In this document: one piece after another, positions 22,929 through 26,803 of the stretch
Layout of the letters: every line of letters begins with the position of its first letter
Position numbering within the stretch: position 1 is the stretch's first letter
NCBI GenBank assembly: GCA_946540365.1
Contig: CAMNIH010000008.1
Span: forward strand, 1 to 26,803
Length of the DNA stretch: 26,803 bases
Direction: 5' to 3'
Source of the DNA: an uncultured Bacteroidales bacterium
Lineage (GTDB): Bacteria > Bacteroidota > Bacteroidia > Bacteroidales > P3
Notes under the pieces: model-generated
What the model saw: only the letters and a program-made list of their open reading frames with translations
Told to the model about the DNA's origin: nothing
Databases searched by the model: none
Translations under genes and position numbers: made by a program

Positions 22929-22947
22929 ACTAACAACTAATCACCAA
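22926..22947. repeat. Short ACTAATCACCAATCA-type low-complexity tail
   Basis: The gap between the dipeptidase stop and the permease start reads ACTAACAACTAATCACCAATC on the plus strand, degenerate tandem units of the same general kind as the other elements here. The permease GTG start falls inside it. It is too short to be sure it is more than AT-rich spacer. Confidence 0.3.
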
Positions 22948-24525
22948 TCAGAATCCCATGCCGAACATCAGCCAGTACTGCGCCTCCAATTCGCTCCAGG
23001 CAGCTACGGTGCCGTCGTAGATCTGACGGGTGTAGTCGTTGAGGAGCTTGGTGACCTTCTTGCCGTTATCGAGCTTCATGATATTGTCCTCCAGCGGTTT
23101 CATACCGCTGAAAGCCTTGCCTTCGTGGTGCAACACGGCGGCCATGTGCTGTTTCTGGGTACGCTGCCAGGCCACGGTGGCCAGCTTGTTGGCGCGGCGG
23201 TATTGCCAGAGGACGGCCGTGGGGTCGTAAGTGCGCTGGCCGCAGGTGGCGTAGGCCTCGGGCAGCTCGGTGGTACCGCAGAAGATGGGCACGCGGGGCG
23301 ACTGGCCGGGGTTGTCGACCGCCATCCAACACACGCCGCCCACGGCGTCGGGCAGCCAGTCGCGCAGCTGCGCCACAAAACTGTAGCTGCACCAGGCCAC
23401 GCTCACCGTACGCTTGAAATCGATAGTGCCGGGAGCCAGCATATTGAGCGTCTGCTGCATGGTACCCGTCAGCCAGGGGTTGGCCACAGGGCTGGTGATG
23501 GTGTCCTTGTAGGTGCTGCCGTCGTCGCGCTTGCGGTTGACCACCACCTTGAGGTTCTTGGTCATGTCCATGTCGGTGCCCTCATAGGTGGAGCGGAGCA
23601 GGCGCATGACGTCAGTCACGTCGACCGGCGAGTCGGGCTTGACGCTGAAGGGCAGCTCAGCCATGTCCATCGTGAAGCCCTGCGAAGGCGCCAGGGCGTT
23701 GAGGATAAACCACTCGCGCTCACGGAAGTTCTTGCCCTGGGCGTAGTCGTCGTTGAAGGCACGCCAGAAGAGGAATTCGCCCTTGCCGTCCCAGAGGCCG
23801 TGGCGCTGGGCCACCTCCTCGATGTTGTCGGAACACATGAAGTACTCCGGGTTGTCGCGCTGCAGGCGGCCGATACGGGCGATGTTGGCGCTGACGGCCA
23901 CATGGTCGTCGGGCACGCGTTGGGCAGCCCAGATGCCGCCGATGGCCTCTTTGCCGCAGCCCAGAATCTCCATCTGCCACACCTCGCGCCGGTCGGCGAT
24001 AGTGATGCACTCGCCCCCGTCGCCATAGCCATACTTGGCCACCAAGCGTCCGATCTGCTGTATGGCGTCGCGGGCTGTGGTGCAACTCATCAGGGCCACC
24101 CGCTGCAACTCTTCGATCTGGAACATGCCGGCGGGGTTGCGCAACGTGTCGGGGCCACCGAAGGTGGTCTCGCCGATGGCCAGCTGGTGGTCGTTGAAAC
24201 AGGGGTATGCGGTATTGAGGTAGGCATAGGTGGCGTTTGCCATAGGGATATTGCCCACTTCGCGCACACCGACGGTATCGGCCTTGTAGCGTGTGTGCAT
24301 CGTACCTTTACGCACCGTATGCTTCCGGCCCTTCTGGGCAGGCTGCCCCGGCTCGATGGTCATCCAGGTGCGGTAGCGGCCATCGCAGGTGTGCGACGTG
24401 ATGACACTCCCATCGGTCGATGCCCGCTTGCCCACCATAATCGAGGTACAGCTCTCGCGGTCGTTCACTTGCGCCCCCGCCAACAGCGGCAGCAGCGCGG
24501 CAAAAAGGATTATAATACGTTTCAT
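22948..24525 (-). CDS. C69 family dipeptidase (exported)
   Basis: An N-terminal-nucleophile cysteine dipeptidase of family C69 (PepD type), releasing dipeptides from peptides in the periplasm. The 525-residue protein has a signal sequence (MKRIIILFAALLPLLAGAQ) followed by DRESCTSIMVGKRASTDGSV. Here Cys26 is the nucleophile that becomes N-terminal after processing. HTCDGRYR, PMANATYAYLNTAYPCFNDHQLAIGETTFGG, GYGDGGECITIADRREVWQMEILG and SVAWCSYSFVAQLRDWLPD match the family in order. The ATG at 24523-24525 is well supported by the signal peptide. It lies upstream of the DMT permease, which hints at handling of the released peptides or amino acids; this is inference. Confidence 0.92.
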   Translation of the reverse strand: MKRIIILFAALLPLLAGAQVNDRESCTSIMVGKRASTDGSVITSHTCDGRYRTWMTIEPGQPAQKGRKHTVRKGTMHTRYKADTVGVREVGNIPMANATYAYLNTAYPCFNDHQLAIGETTFGGPDTLRNPAGMFQIEELQRVALMSCTTARDAIQQIGRLVAKYGYGDGGECITIADRREVWQMEILGCGKEAIGGIWAAQRVPDDHVAVSANIARIGRLQRDNPEYFMCSDNIEEVAQRHGLWDGKGEFLFWRAFNDDYAQGKNFREREWFILNALAPSQGFTMDMAELPFSVKPDSPVDVTDVMRLLRSTYEGTDMDMTKNLKVVVNRKRDDGSTYKDTITSPVANPWLTGTMQQTLNMLAPGTIDFKRTVSVAWCSYSFVAQLRDWLPDAVGGVCWMAVDNPGQSPRVPIFCGTTELPEAYATCGQRTYDPTAVLWQYRRANKLATVAWQRTQKQHMAAVLHHEGKAFSGMKPLEDNIMKLDNGKKVTKLLNDYTRQIYDGTVAAWSELEAQYWLMFGMGF

Positions 24526-24541
24526 ATAAAACGGTATTGCC

Positions 24542-24573
24542 TTAACTACTTTACTACTGACTACTTATCTACT
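24542..24573. repeat. GTAG-type low-complexity stretch between aldo/keto reductase and dipeptidase genes
   Basis: On the minus strand it reads AGTAGATAAGTAGTCAGTAG followed by TAAAGTAGTTAAG, a degenerate tandem of AGTAG units with the same motif as the element in thyA (GTGGGTAGTGGGTAG). It is intergenic, so it shows the composition such a sequence has when not selected as protein. The 55-nt gap has no TAnnTTTG box. Confidence 0.5.
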
Positions 24574-24580
24574 CAATCGC

Positions 24581-25804
24581 TCATTTCCCGAACATCGCCT
24601 TGGCGGCGTCCATGCAGGCGGGTATGTCGACGCTGAAGGGGCAGCGGCTGAGACAGGCGCCACAGTGGGTGCAGTCGCCGCCATGCTTTGCCAGGGCGTC
24701 GTACTGTGCTTTCAGGTCATCAGTCAGGCCGCTCAACTCGGCCTTGTCAAGCAACTCGTTGACACGGGCAATGGGGATGCCCTGGGTGCAGGGCGAACAG
24801 TGGTTGCAATAGGTGCATTCACCGCCCATGCTGGCTTGTTCGCGCTTGACGACATTGGTATAATCCTTCTCGGCCTCGGTGGCGTGCATCCAGCGCAGGT
24901 CACGCTTCAGCTCGTCGAGGTTGTCCACCCCGAGGATGCAGGTGCTGATGCAGGGCTTGGCCAGGCAATAGGCGATGCACTGCTCGGGGGTGTAGGCCAC
25001 ACCGAGCTGAGAGGTCTTCTCGTCGAGCAGCTTGCCGCCACCGCCGAAGGTCTTCATCACCGTCACGCCGATCTTGTGCGTGGCGCAGTAGTCGTAGAAC
25101 TCCACGCGCACGGGGTCGATGCCCTGCTGCAGGTTATCGAAGGCGCCCTTCTCCCACGGGATGGTGCCGCCACGCATGCGGTCGAAGGCGGGATTGAGCG
25201 AGAACATGATGACCTCCACCCAGCCGCTCTTGGCAGCGCGCAGGGCCACCTCGGCGTTGTGGCTGCTGAGGCCGATGTGCTTGATCTTGCCCTCTTTCTT
25301 CAGTTGGAAGACATAGTCGAGGAAGGGCGAGTTCTGTATCTCCTCCCACTCCTCGTGGCTGTCAGTGATGTGGATCATACCCACCTCGATGTGGTCGGTG
25401 TGCAGACGGTCGAGGAGGTCCTCAAAGCCGGCCTTCACCTCCTCGAGGTCGCGCGTGCGGGTGTGCTGACCGTCCTTGTAGATGGTGCCGATATGGCCCT
25501 GGATGATCATCTCGTCACGACGCCCCTGCAGGGCGTAGCCGATATTGGAGCGCGTCTTGGGATTGGCGTCATAGATGTCGATGTAGTTCATGCCGCTGTC
25601 CAGCGCCATGGTCATCAGCTCCAGCGAGGCGGCGCTGTCCAGTTTCTCGAAACCGCCGCAACCAATGCTGATCTCGCTCACTTCCAGTCCAGTGGCACCC
25701 AGCGGACGATACTGCATGTCGGTGGTTTTCTCGGTCGTTTTCTGCTTGCATCCGATGGCCATCAGACACAGGGCAGCAATCATAAAGGTGTAGATTTTTT
25801 TCAT
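24581..25804 (-). CDS. Aldo/keto reductase-like protein with two [4Fe-4S] clusters and lipoprotein signal
   Basis: The 407-residue protein has an aldo/keto reductase TIM barrel (about 30-320: MQYRPLGATGLEVSEISIGCGGF, YIDIYDANPKTRSNIGYAL, HIEVGMIHITDS, IKHIGLSSHNAEVAL, GVTVMKTFGGG). A ferredoxin domain follows with CX2CX2CX2C (330, 333, 336, 339) and CX2CX2CX3CP (378, 381, 384, 388). The barrel lacks the usual Tyr-Lys of the catalytic tetrad, which I recall as typical of this Fe-S subfamily of Bacteroidota and Clostridia. Oddly, residues 1-29 form a lipoprotein signal peptide (MKKIYTFMIAALCLMAIGC, Cys19). The promoter box 24 nt upstream shows the signal is transcribed; an internal ATG at Met30 would give a soluble form. 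An exported Fe-S reductase without a Tat signal is unusual. Confidence 0.88.
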   Translation of the reverse strand: MKKIYTFMIAALCLMAIGCKQKTTEKTTDMQYRPLGATGLEVSEISIGCGGFEKLDSAASLELMTMALDSGMNYIDIYDANPKTRSNIGYALQGRRDEMIIQGHIGTIYKDGQHTRTRDLEEVKAGFEDLLDRLHTDHIEVGMIHITDSHEEWEEIQNSPFLDYVFQLKKEGKIKHIGLSSHNAEVALRAAKSGWVEVIMFSLNPAFDRMRGGTIPWEKGAFDNLQQGIDPVRVEFYDYCATHKIGVTVMKTFGGGGKLLDEKTSQLGVAYTPEQCIAYCLAKPCISTCILGVDNLDELKRDLRWMHATEAEKDYTNVVKREQASMGGECTYCNHCSPCTQGIPIARVNELLDKAELSGLTDDLKAQYDALAKHGGDCTHCGACLSRCPFSVDIPACMDAAKAMFGK

Positions 25805-25827
25805 CTTTCTATCTATAAATTAAAGTG

Positions 25828-25835
25828 CAAAAATA
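25828..25835 (-). promoter_or_regulatory. TAnnTTTG -7 box of the aldo/keto reductase gene
   Basis: Minus strand TATTTTTG followed by CA, 24 nt before the ATG. Its 20-nt surrounding (25824-25843) is identical to that upstream of the DUF4954 gene (21860-21879). Confidence 0.65.
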
Positions 25836-25921
25836 CACATTTTATTTGATATGGAAAGGAAAAACTTTTTTCGGCCGACGTGCCGTGGCAATATTATGGC
25901 GTGGATAGCGTTCTTGACGGC

Positions 25922-26233
25922 ATGAGAATGCAACCCACAGAAGAGACCCTTCGTGCAGAGGTCTACGACATCGTCCGCCAGATACCGCGCGGGCGGGTGC
26001 TCACCTATGGCCGTATCGCCGCCTTGTGTGGCTGGCCCAATCATGCGCGTCTGGTGGGCCGCATCATGCGTGGGGCTCCCGATGCCACTCTCCCCTGCCA
26101 CCGCGTCGTCAATACTTCCGGCCGCCTCGCCCCGCACTACCCAGCCCAAGCCTCCCTCTTGTCCGCCGAAGGCATCCGCCTCACCCCATCAGGCAAGGTC
26201 CCTCTGAAAGAATACTTGTGGTCGATAGAATAA
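25922..26233 (+). CDS. Minimal MGMT-type O6-alkylguanine-DNA alkyltransferase domain
   Basis: The 103-residue protein is only the C-terminal DNA-binding and alkyl-acceptor domain of the O6-methylguanine methyltransferase family. EVYDIVRQIPRGRVLTYGRIAALCG is followed by HARLVGRIMR (Arg finger), then LPCHRVVNTSGRLAP with the acceptor Cys59, SLLSAEGI and KVPLKEYLW. The PCHRV Cys is retained, unlike alkyltransferase-like proteins that have Trp. It should therefore accept alkyl groups, removing damage from guanine in DNA. The N-terminal RNase H-like domain of Ogt/Ada is missing, as in many small family members. I chose ATG 25922 because a GTG-started longer frame from 25880 adds residues with no family match. 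A second ATG at 25928 is also possible. Confidence 0.87.
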   Translation: MRMQPTEETLRAEVYDIVRQIPRGRVLTYGRIAALCGWPNHARLVGRIMRGAPDATLPCHRVVNTSGRLAPHYPAQASLLSAEGIRLTPSGKVPLKEYLWSIE

Positions 26234-26269
26234 TTGCAAGATTTATTGTCATGTTGGAGTGAAGCTCCG

Positions 26270-26803
26270 TCAGCTCTCTGCCGCCATCGGCATGGGCATT
26301 TCTTCCTCGGTGGAGTACGGGACTGGATGGTGCTTGTAAATCGAAAGCAGGTTGCTATTCAACATCAGCTCCACCTCGCGCATGGTGTGTTCTATCTTGT
26401 CGGGCTTCAGTTGGCATTCCCAGACGACGATGACCTGCCAGCCGTTGTCCTGCAGCAGGGCGTAGTTGCGCTGGTCGCGCTCTTGGTTGCGGCGTATCTT
26501 CTCCACCCAGAAGCTGCGGTTGGACTGCGGAATCTTGCAGCAGGGGGAGCTTTCAATTTTCAATTTTGAATTTTCAATTTGTGCGGCCGGAGGCCGCACA
26601 CCGTGTCCATGCCAGAAGCACCCGTTGACGAAAATCGCCGTGCGGTAGGGCCGCAGCACGATGTCCGGCTTGCCAGGGACACTCTTGACGTTCAGCCGAT
26701 ACCGATACCCATGTCCCCACAGCCACCGCCGCACCAGCAGTTCCGGCCTCGTGGCCTTGCTGCGTATGTGCGACATGCAGCGGTGCCGCTGCTCGGGTGT
26801 CAT
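26270..26803 (-). CDS. vsr: Very-short-patch mismatch repair endonuclease with an insertion
   Basis: Vsr nicks DNA 5' of T:G mismatches that arise by deamination of 5-methylcytosine, so a cytosine methyltransferase gene is expected nearby, probably beyond the right edge. The 177-residue protein matches from MTPEQRHRCMSHIRSKATRPELLVRR through GKPDIVL (Asp47 metal ligand), FVNGCFWHGH (His65, His67), FWVEKIRRNQERDQRNYALLQ and GWQVIVVWECQLK. Right after the HGH motif, a stretch VRPPAAQIENSKLKIESSP precedes the usual C-(K)-IPxSN. This is about 17 residues more than E. coli Vsr and is encoded by a low-complexity palindromic element (separate entry). The ATG at 26801-26803 is the last base triplet of the window. 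An upstream start cannot be excluded. Confidence 0.9.
   Translation of the reverse strand: MTPEQRHRCMSHIRSKATRPELLVRRWLWGHGYRYRLNVKSVPGKPDIVLRPYRTAIFVNGCFWHGHGVRPPAAQIENSKLKIESSPCCKIPQSNRSFWVEKIRRNQERDQRNYALLQDNGWQVIVVWECQLKPDKIEHTMREVELMLNSNLLSIYKHHPVPYSTEEEMPMPMAAES
26551..26599. repeat. Palindromic AT repeat plus GC hairpin inside vsr
   Basis: Bases 26551-26580 are AATTTTC/AATTTTG tandem units with near-dyad symmetry. They adjoin GTGCGGCC-GGA-GGCCGCAC (26581-26599), a perfect 8-bp stem with a 3-nt loop. The frame stays open and encodes VRPPAAQIENSKLKIES. Composition changes sharply from the surrounding GC-rich vsr codons, and the layout (tandem AT unit next to a 3-nt-loop GC hairpin) repeats that in thyA. 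Confidence 0.75.

Noticed and set aside
25880..25921. GTG start giving a longer alkyltransferase
   Set aside because: The added residues have no family match, and ATG 25922 begins just before the conserved domain.

Overview
The window is a Bacteroidota chromosome segment, most likely order Bacteroidales. Several signs agree. At least eight genes carry an upstream TAnnTTTG box, the -7 element of the Bacteroidota primary sigma factor. Lipoboxes are common (GldD, a DUF4878-type protein and others). A C10 cysteine peptidase ends in a type IX secretion (T9SS) sorting domain. Family-typical genes such as gldD, a DUF4954 protein and C69 dipeptidase are present. Coding DNA is GC-rich and intergenic DNA AT-rich. 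Genus and family cannot be fixed from this window. No tRNA, rRNA, transposase, prophage or CRISPR array was seen.

Layout. 1-2473 (minus): thyA, a mannose-1-phosphate guanylyltransferase gene and asnS (cut by the left edge) form one operon. 2474-2761 holds divergent promoters and a perfect 104-bp palindrome. 2762-4477 (plus): Na/Pi cotransporter, converging on 4474-8127 (minus): ECF sigma factor, SpoU-type rRNA methyltransferase, ThiL-like protein, pcm and gldD, almost all joined by overlapping stop/start codons. 8413-12753 (minus): mrdA-rodA-clpX, elongasome genes with the ClpX unfoldase. 12914-16082 (plus): a four-gene unit with a small XRE-like regulator, a beta-propeller lipoprotein, a probable outer-membrane protein and a repeat-containing lipoprotein, ending at a clear terminator. 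16152-19659 (minus): DUF4878-like lipoprotein, T9SS-exported C10 peptidase, and a two-repeat beta-rich lipoprotein. 19997-25804 (minus): DUF4954 protein, DMT permease, C69 dipeptidase, and an aldo/keto reductase-ferredoxin with a lipoprotein signal. 25922-26803: a minimal MGMT-type alkyltransferase converging on vsr.

The most unusual signal is a set of short, low-complexity, imperfectly palindromic DNA elements. They lie in intergenic DNA and also in frame inside conserved proteins. ThyA is 33 residues longer than the usual 264 at one loop, Vsr carries about 17 extra residues straight after its active-site motif, and the DMT permease has a similar insert in a central loop. Two of these elements carry adjacent GC-rich hairpins with 3-nt loops. 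This resembles in concept the Rickettsia palindromic elements that persist inside ORFs. A second surprise is the ThiL-like protein, in which four normally conserved Asp positions are Gln, Asn, Glu and Arg. Other points of interest are the uncharacterised envelope operon with a palindrome upstream of its regulator, and a possible protease/inhibitor pairing around the C10 peptidase.
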